Assembly: GCA_009731375.1 (NCBI GenBank)
Contig: BJOX01000253.1
Location: 411,912-475,326 of the forward strand
From: Paulinella micropora
Taxonomy: Eukaryota; Cercozoa; Imbricatea; Euglyphida
Direction of reading: 5' to 3'
Length of the DNA: 63,415 nt
Position numbers and translations under genes: made by a program. The notes under the pieces were generated by a model. The model made no database searches, had not been told where the DNA came from, and saw nothing but the letters and a program-made list of their open reading frames with translations. Of this stretch, positions 10,174-20,756 are shown one piece after another. Numbering within the stretch: the stretch's first letter is position 1; each line of letters starts with the position of its first letter.

Positions 10174-12522
10174 GACTACCTGAAATCTGTTACCTGAGTC
10201 GCCATCAGTGTCGGTAATGGTTGCGCCTGATGTCGCATAGGCCTGTGGTGCTGAGGAACTCGAGCTTGAGCTCGAGCCGTCTGCCCAGCCCCCATCTCTG
10301 TGGTACGGGCGCTCTGCGCTGCCGTATCCACCTCGGCCAACCCATCTTCCTCCTCCTCTACCTTGAAATACATCTCTTCCTCCTCCTCTCACAAATCCTC
10401 TCTCCCCCCCGCCGCGAGTGTATGTGCCTCGTGCGAAAGGGGCTCCTCCTCCTCGATTGATTCCTCTCCCTCTTCCTCTTCCTCGTGTTCCACCTCTTGC
10501 TCTACTTGCGGCTTCTATGGCTGCCGTCTTCTGATCATCTCTAGCGAAAAGAGAATCGATCGCGTCAGCTAGTTCGTGGTCATGGTCCGCGACATCCTGT
10601 AATTTCCACCCCTGATCATTGCGCAGTCGGCGCAGAACGGCGACGGTGTTGGTTTCCTCCGACCGTACGTTCTTGAGGAGTGTGTTTCGGATGCGGGTGT
10701 CCTCGACATCGTGGTTGTACGGGCATTTCTTATTTGTGTGTTTGAAGCATTGTGACCGCGCCCACCAACGAATACAAGGTGTGTTAGCTTCACGACTGTT
10801 CTCTCTTGGTCGCTTTCCTAGAGATCGTTGCGTATGTGCGGCTTGCGGTTGAGCAGAAGCCGATGCAGAACCGATCAAGGATGCTGTCTGGCTGTCGAGC
10901 CTCTGACAAGCGGTCATTACTTCGGTCCACAACATTTTTGGGCTCACGGCCTTAGTCGTGGCCTCAAAGACGCTCATCTCCAAAAAGTTCAAGTGCTTTA
11001 CCTTGTCGAAGGTTTTGCAGTCTTGCATGAGCAGTGTGAGCTTATTTTTGTTGTAGACGTGCAAAGCACTGAGGAAATATAGGAGTATGGCTTTGTGGTT
11101 ATAAAAGAGAGTGTACTGGGTGCCCACATTTGTTAAGACAGATGCAAGCTGAGTGACAGACTGCAACTGCTCCGATACTAAGTCGAAAAATTCAAACCCA
11201 ATCAATGTGCCCGTGCACAAGTGTTGGTATCCACTTGCCTTAAAGTATCGAATGAGGGCAGCAATGGCCAGAGTACAACTCATCTCTGCGTGTCCACCTT
11301 TCCTTGCTAGCTCCTCCTCTCCTCTGTACTTCTCGTAAGTTATACGATCAAAACCAGCTCCAAGGAGGGATCGATCACAGAGATGTTCTAGGACTTCATA
11401 CTCCTGCTCCACCTTACACTGGTTTTGCTGGAAGCATCTGTCCATCTCATTGAGCTTAGTCATGAGGGTTTTCCCTGTGTCAGCCTCATTGGCAGTGATA
11501 GCATAGAGCTTAAGGCCCCCTCCCCCAATTTTGATTTTCGCCAGGGCTGCCTGCAGCGCCTGCTTTTTCTTCTGGGAGTCAGTCAAGTTAATTACTGTTC
11601 CTCCCCCTTGGGGTCCTCCTCCTGTGGGTCCTCCCCCTGCTTTCTTGGGAGCTGGGTTAGATGTGGTAGGTGGAGCCGTTGGCTGTGGAGCCACCCGTGC
11701 TACTGCCATTGCCACAGCTATCTTCTCCTTCTGCTCCTTCTCCTCTTTCTGTCTCGTCTCTTCTTCTTTCACCTGTCGTGCTAGATGAGTCACGAACTGT
11801 GCAAGCCCTGTGGCACTAGAGAGGAAGTGTGCCTTTTCTCTCATGGAAGACTTATCAGCTCTGTTATTATTTGGGATTGTTGTGAGAGGGCCTTTAATGA
11901 GAGTGTGATTCTTCGTGTGGGCCCATTGTTTCCATGTTGGTTTTTGCTCCTTCCCCTCAAAGAGGCCCTTATGGAGTTGTGTGAGGCGTTCAAGCACCTG
12001 ACAAGACTGGTCAACCTCCTCGTAAACAGGATGTTGCCTTGTGTTGTCTTTCAGTGCTTTGTACATTTCGTTGTAAGCCCGTGTGAAGGCAGTTACAAAA
12101 GCCTCAAGGGCAAACTCAATGCCACTTTGGTTTCTACCTTCGAACTTTCTTTCTAGATTCTTGATATCAGTGGGGACACCACAGACAGACAGCCATGCTG
12201 CAGTTGTGCGTTTATTTTTCCACTGTATGTTTGTGCGTTCATAAAATTCCGCAACGAGCACAGCAGCGTAGAGTGTTGCAGATATGTCGTATATGTCGCA
12301 CAGTGTAAGAGTGTCGCCATACTTGATATCCTGCAATGGCACTCTTTCGTGCTCAAACCTCACTTTGTTGAAGAGAGGCTTCGCAAGGCCGGGAATTGCG
12401 ATCAGGAGGTTGCTTTGACCTTGCCGTGGTCTATTTCTTTTCTCGTAAGGAATGTAGATGTGTGTTTTATAATAGGTTGGGTAGTTAAGGAAGAAGGACT
12501 CTTCATCATCATATGTAGCCAA
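10168..12522 (-). CDS. Gag-like protein with CCCH zinc finger and RGG box
   Basis: A 784-residue protein and the first gene of the gypsy element. It should form the particle and bind the RNA. The first 550 residues are mostly helical with no family signature I recognise. Around residues 245-325 a charged KEEE-rich stretch leads into a Pro/Gly linker. Near residues 595-620 there is one C-x8-C-x7-C-x3-H zinc finger (CIRWWARSQC...CPYNH), an unusual type for Gag, which more often has CCHC knuckles. Residues from about 668 form an RGG/GRG-rich nucleic-acid-binding tail followed by poly-Ser. The frame ends in TGA at 10168-10170 and continues in the same frame into pol. Gag identity is inferred from position and the nucleic-acid-binding tail. 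Confidence 0.75.
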   Translation of the reverse strand: MATYDDEESFFLNYPTYYKTHIYIPYEKRNRPRQGQSNLLIAIPGLAKPLFNKVRFEHERVPLQDIKYGDTLTLCDIYDISATLYAAVLVAEFYERTNIQWKNKRTTAAWLSVCGVPTDIKNLERKFEGRNQSGIEFALEAFVTAFTRAYNEMYKALKDNTRQHPVYEEVDQSCQVLERLTQLHKGLFEGKEQKPTWKQWAHTKNHTLIKGPLTTIPNNNRADKSSMREKAHFLSSATGLAQFVTHLARQVKEEETRQKEEKEQKEKIAVAMAVARVAPQPTAPPTTSNPAPKKAGGGPTGGGPQGGGTVINLTDSQKKKQALQAALAKIKIGGGGLKLYAITANEADTGKTLMTKLNEMDRCFQQNQCKVEQEYEVLEHLCDRSLLGAGFDRITYEKYRGEEELARKGGHAEMSCTLAIAALIRYFKASGYQHLCTGTLIGFEFFDLVSEQLQSVTQLASVLTNVGTQYTLFYNHKAILLYFLSALHVYNKNKLTLLMQDCKTFDKVKHLNFLEMSVFEATTKAVSPKMLWTEVMTACQRLDSQTASLIGSASASAQPQAAHTQRSLGKRPRENSREANTPCIRWWARSQCFKHTNKKCPYNHDVEDTRIRNTLLKNVRSEETNTVAVLRRLRNDQGWKLQDVADHDHELADAIDSLFARDDQKTAAIEAASRARGGTRGRGRGRGINRGGGAPFARGTYTRGGGERGFVRGGGRDVFQGRGGGRWVGRGGYGSAERPYHRDGGWADGSSSSSSSSAPQAYATSGATITDTDGDSGNRFQVVQ

Positions 12523-12574
12523 CTGTTCCCATGTATTTGGGATATTCTAGCCAACATCCTCCATCTCTCTCTCT

Positions 12575-13232
12575 NNNNNNNNNNNNNNNNNNNNNNNNNN
12601 NNNNNNNNNNNNNNNNNNNNNNNNNNNNNNNNNNNNNNNNNNNNNNNNNNNNNNNNNNNNNNNNNNNNNNNNNNNNNNNNNNNNNNNNNNNNNNNNNNNN
12701 NNNNNNNNNNNNNNNNNNNNNNNNNNNNNNNNNNNNNNNNNNNNNNNNNNNNNNNNNNNNNNNNNNNNNNNNNNNNNNNNNNNNNNNNNNNNNNNNNNNN
12801 NNNNNNNNNNNNNNNNNNNNNNNNNNNNNNNNNNNNNNNNNNNNNNNNNNNNNNNNNNNNNNNNNNNNNNNNNNNNNNNNNNNNNNNNNNNNNNNNNNNN
12901 NNNNNNNNNNNNNNNNNNNNNNNNNNNNNNNNNNNNNNNNNNNNNNNNNNNNNNNNNNNNNNNNNNNNNNNNNNNNNNNNNNNNNNNNNNNNNNNNNNNN
13001 NNNNNNNNNNNNNNNNNNNNNNNNNNNNNNNNNNNNNNNNNNNNNNNNNNNNNNNNNNNNNNNNNNNNNNNNNNNNNNNNNNNNNNNNNNNNNNNNNNNN
13101 NNNNNNNNNNNNNNNNNNNNNNNNNNNNNNNNNNNNNNNNNNNNNNNNNNNNNNNNNNNNNNNNNNNNNNNNNNNNNNNNNNNNNNNNNNNNNNNNNNNN
13201 NNNNNNNNNNNNNNNNNNNNNNNNNNNNNNNN
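12575..13232. other. Assembly gap (658 N)
   Basis: Unsequenced stretch just upstream of the gypsy gag start. It probably hides the element's 5' leader or terminal repeat. Preceding sequence is CT-repeat, a likely cause of the break. Confidence 0.95.
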
Positions 13233-13410
13233 TCCTACTTGGCTTTATGCAAGCAGCAAGAGGGAGTGGAGTAGGTGTGGTCTGGTGTCTTGTAGAAGAG
13301 CACACAGAAGCCAAATGTGCACAAGGGCTAAAGGTTATGCCAGCTTGTGACAAATTGATTGCTTGTTTGTAAGTTTTTTGTTTGAGGATGAGTAGGAGTG
13401 TTTGTTTTCG

Positions 13411-13479
13411 TCTGATGTCTGTGCGACAGATCAGCGAAAAATAAATTTGTGCTTATCTGATGTCTGTACGACAGATCAG
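13411..13479. repeat. Two 24-bp hairpin-like direct repeats
   Basis: TCTGATGTCTGT(G/A)CGACAGATCAG occurs at 13411-13434 and 13456-13479. Each copy is itself nearly self-complementary (CTGAT...ATCAG). It lies in the gene-free stretch 13,233-13,730. Confidence 0.7.
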
Positions 13480-13734
13480 AAAAGAAATCAGCCTTTAGCT
13501 ATGGACTCCAAATGTACTATCCCCAACGATAGCTCAATGAAAGAGTAAGTCGGTAATATAACCAAACACAGTCCTCAAAAAGAGAATGATGTCTCGTTAT
13601 ATTAGCTCAGTGACGCAAAGACAAAAAGCCGCCAAAAGACCAGGATCAAATTGGCAATTTCAGACGTGTCCGGCCAGACGGAATCTATAAATAAGTTCTT
13701 TACCGGATAATTCAGGGGGTGATGTCCACACATG

Positions 13735-14146
13735 TATGCATGTAATAATGTATGTACAATGTATGTATGTATGTATGTATGCTGTATTTATGTGTGTTTA
13801 TGTGTGTTTATGCATGCATTTGCATATATAATGGATGCATGTGTGAATTTATTGATTGGTTGTTTTGGTTGTTTTGGTTGTTTTGGTTGTTTTGGTTGTT
13901 TTGGTTGTTTTGGTTGTTTTGGTTGTTTTGGTTGTTTTGGTTGTTTTGGTTGTTTTGGTTGTTTTGGTTGTTTTGGTTGTTGTTGTTGACGACGACGACG
14001 ACGATGATGATGATGATGATGATGCACCTCAATCACAGCGACCATCACCACACCACTACCAGCAGCAACAGCAAAACAACAACAACAACAGCAACAACAA
14101 CAGCAACAACAACATCAACATCAACACCAACAACAGCAACAACAGC

Positions 14147-14179
<33 letters not shown>

Positions 14180-14390
14180 AACAACAATAACAACAATAAC
14201 AACAACAATAACAACAACAATAACAACAACAATAACAACAACAACACCAACAACAACAACACAACAACAATGTATGTATGTATGTATGCATGTATGTATG
14301 TATGCATGTATGTATGTATGCATATATGTATGTATGTATGGATGATGTATGGATGTATGGATGGATGGACGGATGGACGGGGTATGGGTC
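13735..14390. repeat. Compound microsatellite block
   Basis: Successive arrays: (TGTA)n, then about 14 copies of the 9-bp unit GGTTGTTTT (13,857-13,980), then (GAC)n/(GAT)n, an AAC/AGC/AAT-rich tract (14,075-14,270), and another (TGTA)n/(TGGA)n. Long open frames here (poly-N, poly-T, GCF or QPK repeats) are by-products of the repeats. Confidence 0.95.
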
Positions 14391-14394
14391 TCAG

Positions 14395-15190
14395 CAGCGA
14401 GCACATCATACATGCGATGTTTGAGAACCTCACGTTGTGCTGCAGCAAATAAGGGGGTGTCAGCTGCAGCATGTACATAAGCCTGAGCAAGGGGAGATGC
14501 AAAGCTAACATCAAGGAGCGCATTCGGTGGGGCCAGGCCAGGCTGCCACCATACACGAAGATCAGGACGGTCTCTTCTTTCGTCATGAAAGTAGAGGTGA
14601 TCTGGCTCAATTTCCACCACAGCACCACATCGACGGAAGAATGTGGCTAGCATCTTGACATAAGAATCGTGTCTGCGGATGACTGCACCTGCAGCTAGCG
14701 GACGAATACGAGTGAAAAAATGCTGAGCAGCAGAGACAGGAGTTAGTAACAGTTGGCAAGAAGGACACTGCACTCCAGACGCGGGTATGTCCAGCATGTG
14801 CATTTGCGGTGTTCTGACAAAAAGGGCCGCCTCAATCTGAGCATCAGTGAGAGACAGCTCAGGATTGAATGGGATGGTGGAGAGAACGGTAGCGCCCTGG
14901 CATCTTCTTGTTCTGCGGAGATCATGAGAGCAGGAAAGGCTGGACCGTATTGAGCTTGGCCTTCCTGAAGGAGTCTGTTGCGTAGAGAAGAGAAGATGGA
15001 ACGAGAAAGTCTGCGTTGTAGCTGCCTAGGGGGAACAGCACCAGGCCTAAGCAAAGACGTCATGAACACATGGCTAACTCCCCGCTGTTGCAGTTGCGTT
15101 GAGCACTGGGCAAGCACATTATCAGCGTCATTAAGACGCAGCCTCAGATCCTGATGCGGAGGCACAGCTCCAGTTGCGTTGAGCACTGGG
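14395..15190 (-). pseudogene. C-terminal remnant of a retroelement polyprotein with endonuclease-like domain
   Basis: Two minus-strand frames join after one frameshift near 14,900-14,950. The downstream frame reads LSLTDAQIEAALFVRTPQMH, then CPSC, and then a domain with RPDLRVWW...LLDVSFASPL and KHRMYDVLA. This PD...D-x-S arrangement and trailing helix resemble the restriction-enzyme-like or uncharacterised C-terminal regions of some eukaryotic retroelement polyproteins. The exact family is unresolved. No reverse transcriptase is nearby, so it is a fragment. Its 3' end runs into the microsatellite block. Confidence 0.5.
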
Positions 15191-15250
15191 CAAGCACATT
15201 ATCAGCATCATTAAGACGCAGCCTCAGATCCTGATGCGGAGGCACAGCTC
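15091..15250. repeat. 80-bp tandem duplication
   Basis: A unit beginning CAGTTGCGTTGAGCACTGGG starts at 15091 and again at 15171 with one difference seen. It falls in the upstream part of the retroelement remnant and shifts its frame. Confidence 0.9.
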
Positions 15251-15289
15251 CAGTGCTGACTGCCAGTAACAAGGATGAGGTGTGAGCTC

Positions 15290-15764
15290 CTCTCTCTTCC
15301 TTTCCTCTTCCTCTCCTCTTCGAACTCTACTTATTCTACTTTAATGAAAGCGTCATTGTAAAGAGACTAAAGTCAGAACTAAGTCTGTCAAAAACTCACT
15401 CTACCCTTACTTATACTTCTCTTTCATCTTCTCCTTCTCCTTCCCCTTCCCCTTCCCCTTCCCTTTCACCTTCTCTTCCCTTCTCTTCTCTTCTCTCCTC
15501 TCCTCTCCTCTCCTCTCGTCTTCTCCTCTCCTCTCCTCTCCTCTCTCCTCTACTCTACTCTACTCTACTCTACGCTACTCTACTCTACTCTACTCTACTC
15601 TACTCCTAGTACTCTTCTCTCTTCTCTCTTCTCCTCTCCTCTCCTCTCCTCTCCTCTACTCTCTACTCTACTCTCTACTGTTACTCTTACTCGTCCTCTT
15701 ACTCTTACTCTTACTCTTACTCTTACTCTTACTCTTACTCATACATACAGACATACATACAGAC

Positions 15765-15821
<57 letters not shown>

Positions 15822-15966
15822 CGATACGGTACCAGCACTGATTTCACGTTTCTGTTGTCTGAAGTTGTACAAAGTCGCCCCAAAGTTGTGGATAAATCTA
15901 TCGATTAACTCTTCTATCGCATATATATACATGTAATTATATATATATATATATATATAATATAGG

Positions 15967-16029
<63 letters not shown>

Positions 16030-16030
16030 G
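15290..16030. repeat. Pyrimidine-rich and short tandem repeat tract
   Basis: Shifting arrays of CCTT, TCTCC, CTACT and TTACTC, then (TATC)n at about 15,766-15,820, (TA)n near 15,945 and (ATT)n from 15,969. No gene. Confidence 0.95.
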
Positions 16031-16517
16031 ACTATTCTTGGAGTGTTGACTGTGACATATTTGAGGGAAATCCCGATGAAAAAACCTAGTCACACTTGCT
16101 AAACAGAGTTCCAGCCCAATGGCCTCAAGGCGTTAAACTGTGACGCCAACTCATAACCCTTTGGTGGTAGATGCTGGGGAGGAGGGTCGTTGCGCGCGTA
16201 AAAGATCTTAAACTCCGCATATGCTGGTTGATAGCCCAGGACCCAGCAGACACCAGATTGTTATGGGTGGGGTTTCGAGGCAGCTCTAGCAACCGCGCTT
16301 GGTGTATGCACTTGCACATTCGGTGACGTCTTGCAAGAGGTTGCTGGGACTGCGGAATAACCTCGGCTTAGTGCAGTCTTGCCCTCAGGAGCTCCATCGG
16401 TGGCCCCGATCATCAGGCGAGAGACTGACACGGGGGGGTGGAGGACCTCGAACAAGGGTATTGGAGGCTTATGTCCGTTGAGGATATGCCATTAGCTGCA
16501 TCAGTACGCCTCAGATA

Positions 16518-16580
<63 letters not shown>

Positions 16581-16713
16581 CATTACTATTACTATTATTA
16601 TTATTATTATATTATTATTACTATTATTACTATTATTATGAGTATTATCATTATTATTGTTGTTGTTATTGTTATTATTATTATTATTATCATTATTATT
16701 ATTATTATTATTA
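16518..16713. repeat. (ATT)n microsatellite
   Basis: Trinucleotide array with TAC/TTG interruptions. It is followed by about 165 bp of unassigned sequence and a second (ATT)n at about 16,887-16,981. Confidence 0.9.
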
Positions 16714-16896
16714 GGGAGTACATAGGCCATCGGTCCTTTCCATGGGCTGATTGGTATAAAGCTCCTAGAGTAATGTTCTATGCCGTCACTTCCTTTATTC
16801 CACCGATTGGTGTGGAGACTTTCCTTATGGAATGGAGGACTGGATGCACATGGCCTTTTGGCTCAGCAATTGGCAGGAGATACACTATTATTATTA

Positions 16897-16981
<85 letters not shown>

Positions 16982-17267
16982 GGACACCGTGATAGCCCAG
17001 TGGTCAAGTTCTACCATCTGGGCCCTGTCGCCAGTTCGATTCCCGTCGGTGCCACCAGTATTTTCATTGAACATACCGGTCTATTTCTGGACCAGTATTT
17101 TCATTGAACATACCGGCCCGTCTGGAAGTGTTGGAACTGCCCTTGCGGGGGTGTCATTAGAGCCTATCGTCAATTCTTCGTACTCCCCTCACGGGTGAGA
17201 CGATGGAGGCGCATGTGCAGAAATGCATCAGCCATTGACAGAGAAGCACTATTATTATTATTATTAC

Positions 17268-17333
<66 letters not shown>

Positions 17334-17334
17334 C
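16982..17334 (+). mobile_element. tRNA-like SINE with (ATT)n tail
   Basis: The first 75 bases look like a tRNA head: an A-box-like TAGCCCAGTGGTCAAG, a B-box-like AGTTCGATTCCCG, and ends (GACACCG / CGGTGCC) that pair at six of seven positions, followed by ACC. The T-arm pairs poorly, so this is not a working tRNA. A duplicated 36-bp-period segment (CCAGTATTTTCATTGAACA, from 17,056 and 17,092) and about 150 bp of unique body follow, ending in (ATT)n at 17,249-17,334. RNA polymerase III promoter boxes plus a simple tail suggest a tRNA-derived SINE. Confidence 0.55.
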
Positions 17335-17657
17335 TTTCTATCAATCTATCAATCTACCTATCTACTTATCTATATGTTTGTGTATCCTGTGTGTCTGCAT
17401 GACAGTTAGACTATCTGTCTGCCGAATGTCTGTATCTATCTTTCTATCTCTCTGTCTATCTTTCTATCTATCTATCTGTCTTTTTGTCTTTGTCTCATCG
17501 TGTTCTCGTCTCCAGCACGAGATTTGTAATAAACCTTTGATACAGTCTGTCTGTTTGTGTACAAGTATTGATTAGTCTTCTATCTTTTTTACTATCTTTT
17601 CATGCAGAGATGCTTTCATCTTAAACACAGCAGCACTTATGCTTTTCTTTCCTATAG

Positions 17658-18365
17658 ATGATGAACTCCTCCTTGGAATGTTCAATCTGCTTCGAACGAT
17701 TCGACGATGAGAAGCTTTGCCCTCGTCTGCTCACTTGTGGACATAGCTTCTGCTCTGGATGCCTGGAGAAGCTTCTCAAACATGACGCCGTCACTTGCCC
17801 GACCTGCCGAAAGGATGCCCCTGTACCAGAGGGAGTTCATGGCTTGCCCAAGAACTTTGCCCTTTTGGATGTCCTTGCCGCTCCAAAGAGAAAGGAAGAT
17901 GATGCAGTGCGAATTTACAACGCTTGTGACGAGCAGCATCCAGCGACATCATGGTGCTTGGGATGCAATGAGAGCATGTGCAAGGAGGCGGCCCGCTGGC
18001 ACACACGCAACAAAGCCAGTCAAACCCATCGCGTCATTTCCCTTGAAGAGCTGAAGGCCAGCCCCCAGCTGGCTGCCATCCCAATCTTCTGTTCTGAGCA
18101 CAACGCGCTTTTCCGCTACGATGACCAGCATTGTGGTCGAGTGATCTGCAGAGATTGCTTTCCCTTGAAGCACAACGGGCACAAGTGTTCCTCCCTGGCA
18201 GAAGCTGCGTCCAAGTGCCGCGAGGAGATGAGGGCGCTTTCAGCCAAAGCTACTGCCCATGCTGCGGAGATCAAAGCAGCCGAAACCCGCATGGTTGGTG
18301 TACATCAGAACCTCGAACGGAAACACGAGCAAGAAGCTGCCAAGATCCGTGCTACCTTCAAAGAG
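17658..18365 (+). CDS. TRIM-like E3 ubiquitin ligase, first coding exon (RING and two B-boxes)
   Basis: The exon encodes 236 residues from an ATG at 17658. A C3HC4 RING finger fits residues 8-50 (C8, C11, C27, H29, C32, C35, C47, C50), followed by a B-box-1-like module near 90-125 (CLGCNESMC) and a B-box 2 near 142-175 (CSEH...CRDC...HNGH). A coiled coil starts near residue 185. The product should be a cytosolic ubiquitin ligase that dimerises through the coiled coil. The open frame runs to 18380, but a GT donor directly after FKE (18366) gives a phase-0 junction. That junction fits the exon starting IRDAITAREK on the opposite strand at 23121. An inversion therefore appears to have split the gene. 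Confidence 0.85.
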
Positions 18366-18430
18366 GTCGTTGGTGTGTGATTGCGATCTAAGCTGTCTCC
18401 CCCTGTGTCCCCTCCATACTCCCCCTGCTC

Positions 18431-19596
18431 TTATTGACTGTCTGACTGACTAACATCATCGACATGGTCATATGAGTCGTCATCGTCATGAGTCTGTGTC
18501 GTGTCCTTTTGTGTGTGGGTGGTGGTGGCTGTGGTGGTGGAGTTTGTGGTGTGTGTCTGTTCGACATCGACATCCTTACTCTCACTCTCCCCCTCAGCTA
18601 CATCCTCATCCCACTCTACTGTCCTATCTGGGTGTGCTTCCTTACCTATCATGTACGGATTAAACCGCACGTTTCTAACTCCTGCTATCACCTTCCTACC
18701 GTCCCACACTCTGTATAACTCCCTAAACAAGTCATACCCTACTAGCATGACCTTCTTTCCTCTAAACGGACCTTTTTGATCTTTACCTGTGTACATTACT
18801 CCCATGCATCCTATTGGTCTGAGGTGGGTCAGGAAAGGTTTTCTGCCTAAAAGCTGCTCATATGTGGAAATTCCCTTTCTTGGCCCATGAGTGGCGGGCA
18901 AGATGTTGTGGAGGGTGGTGGCAGAATGCTCCATTTCTGCCCGAAATGAAATGGGCAGATGGGTATGATACCGCATAGCCCTTGCGGCTCCTGCCTTCAT
19001 ATCATTAGCTTTCTCAGCTATGGGGTTTCCATCCTTGTCCCCCGTTGCTGAGGTCTTCCATATAAACTGCCTCGGCTTCCACCACTCGATCACTTCTTTC
19101 GGGATGTCAAACTCCTGATCACATCTTATCTCTCTAACTCTATTTCCTGTCTGTCTCTCGTAAAATGCTACCGCCTGCTTAATGCAGTCAATACATCCGT
19201 TCTTATGCGAAAGATAATAATCTTTAATAAACAACGAGTAATCATCCGTAACCGAAAATTTATGTCTCTTCCCGTGTATTGAACGTGCTGACCACGCCCG
19301 GTGTCTATGTGCAGTACTACTCCTGGCTTACTAGCTCTCTCTATCCTATTGACCTTAAACCTATGCAACTACTTCGCCTTACCTATCATGCAGGCTTCAC
19401 AGTACCCTACTTTCTTCTCGTCTCCTACTAGCTTTATGCCTAATGCATTCGCCAGAGCTCTCATCTTCTTAACGCTATAATGTTCACAAGCATAGTGGAA
19501 CAATTCTATATCTACCTTCCTGATTGAACCTGGCTTGCGGGGGTAAGACGCATACAGCGTTACATCCACCGTTTTGCCTTCTGACTGTCTACACTC

Positions 19597-19637
<41 letters not shown>

Positions 19638-20434
19638 GGTTTCCCTCCCCTTTCACAACACTACCTTTCTACTTTCAGGGCGATGTAGTCATTTAAACAT
19701 GCATCCACATTCTGTCCGGGTTTGGGGTACATGTTCTCGAAAATTTGTGCTTTGATATTTTTGCTGACCCCGGAGATTGAATCGAACTTTGCCCTAACTG
19801 CCTCTATTAGTTCTATCGGTCCTTTTACTGTTTTAGTACGCAGATATCGAACAACAACAGGGTGAGAAAAGGCAACAGACAGAATGAGCTGTAAAGTTCG
19901 CATGCGTTCATAATGCTTCTTCTCCTTCTGTATGCCTCTTAATTTAAATGTGTGAGCTCGTTTGGACTCTTTTCTTTTCTCTCGCTTCAGTCTCTTAGCT
20001 CTCTTATCTTTCCACTGCTTCTTCTGTTCTTCTGACATCCTTGCCCAATCTTTCGGTTTGTCTTCTGCGGTTGTCTTGCTGTCATCTTTCTTCGTTTTGG
20101 GTCTCTGTTTACCGCTGTCTGACTGGCTTTCCTTCATCGTCTGTCTCTGAGTTAGGGGTGTCCTCTGACTCTGGCTCTTCTGGCAATTCCCTTTCCTCTA
20201 CTTCGATTGCTTTCGCAGGATCGTTGGGATATTAACCTTAGCTTTAGCTGGGTCTTGGAACGCCAGCGCTACGCACTCCCCATGCCAGGCACTGATGCCC
20301 TTGGCATAGTTCTCTATCTTGTAACAGAAGTCGGAATAGTTCCGAGTGGTACCATCCAACTGCGGGATGCACTCTTGCTTTAAACCCATAGTCTTCTCGG
20401 TACCAAGGCTCATAACCTTTGAGAGACTCGCCAT
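18431..20434 (-). pseudogene. Ty1/copia element, 5' half: gag, pre-integrase and integrase
   Basis: Minus-strand coding pieces with several frameshifts. Gag starts at 20434 (MASLSKVMSLGTEKT) and continues, Lys-rich, to about 19,661. A GAG-pre-integrase segment (19,656-19,369) ends in YCEACMIGKAK. The integrase core follows in pieces: VVLHIDTGRG, EIRCDQEFD and EKANDMKAGAARAMRYH, then the copia-type integrase C-terminus (IGCMGVMYTGKDQKGPFRGKK). It ends in a Thr/His/Asp-rich linker near 18,431. RT and RNase H are absent here; they lie at 24,610-26,831 on the other strand. I found no clear protease. Confidence 0.85.
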
Positions 20435-20751
20435 CGGGAACCTTTACCGATCCATTTCAGGATCACTCCTGGCTACTCTAGCAAGACTGTCTCGCAGTAA
20501 GGAAACGCACTTTAATAACTCGTATAAGTAAGAGAACTGAACTAACCGCGGGAGAATATGCCACGTCACACAGAAGCTGCCACGTCACAAAACTGACTAA
20601 CTTAGATGACCAAGTTACGTAGTTATAATTATGACTGGTAAATGATCTATTAAGTCCTTGCAGATAACATTGGCATTATTGACTGTCCGTCCAATTGACA
20701 AATCAACTATCCACGTAACGGTGGTCAAAATTGAAATAGCTATGACTAACG
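20417..20751 (-). repeat. 5' LTR of the split copia element (335 bp)
   Basis: On the minus strand it begins CGTTAGTCATAG at 20751 and ends CTCTCAAAG at 20417. It matches the plus-strand LTR at 27248-27582 over its full length with 8 differences by eye, all in the first 115 bp. The last 18 bases include the gag start codon (20434). Confidence 0.92.
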
Positions 20752-20756
20752 AATGT
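20752..20756 (-). other. Target-site duplication ACATT (upstream copy)
   Basis: ACATT on the minus strand immediately before the 5' LTR. It matches the ACATT directly after the 3' LTR at 27583-27587. Five bases is the usual copia target-site size. Confidence 0.75.

Larger units (their letters stand above)
5041..12522 (-). mobile_element. Ty3/gypsy-type retrotransposon, nearly complete coding region
   Basis: Minus-strand element in gypsy order: Gag (12522-10168), protease and linker (10116-8074), reverse transcriptase (8056-7583), RNase H and integrase (7581-5041). RT before integrase distinguishes it from copia. Gag and pol share one frame, separated by a single TGA. Two later breaks, a 38-bp tandem duplication at 8183-8258 and a 1-nt shift near 7,610, interrupt pol, so this copy is inactive as it stands. 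No LTR pair was recognised. The upstream flank is partly hidden by the gap at 12575-13232. The 315-2386 fragment is a relative. Confidence 0.9.

Noticed and set aside
12349-13353. Open frames spanning the N gap
   Set aside because: Continuity exists only because N codons are not stops. The same holds for frames across 47140-47668, 48873-49053 and 54766-55288.
3862-13730. LTR pair of the gypsy element
   Set aside because: I compared the flanks by eye and found no convincing direct repeat; the gap at 12575 may hide one.
13732-14452. Open frames of poly-Asn, poly-Thr, GCF or QPK repeats
   Set aside because: Pure translation of microsatellites; no flanking gene structure.
16982-17056. Functional tRNA gene
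   Set aside because: A and B boxes are present, but the T-arm pairs poorly and no clear anticodon arm forms; the downstream body and tail fit a SINE.
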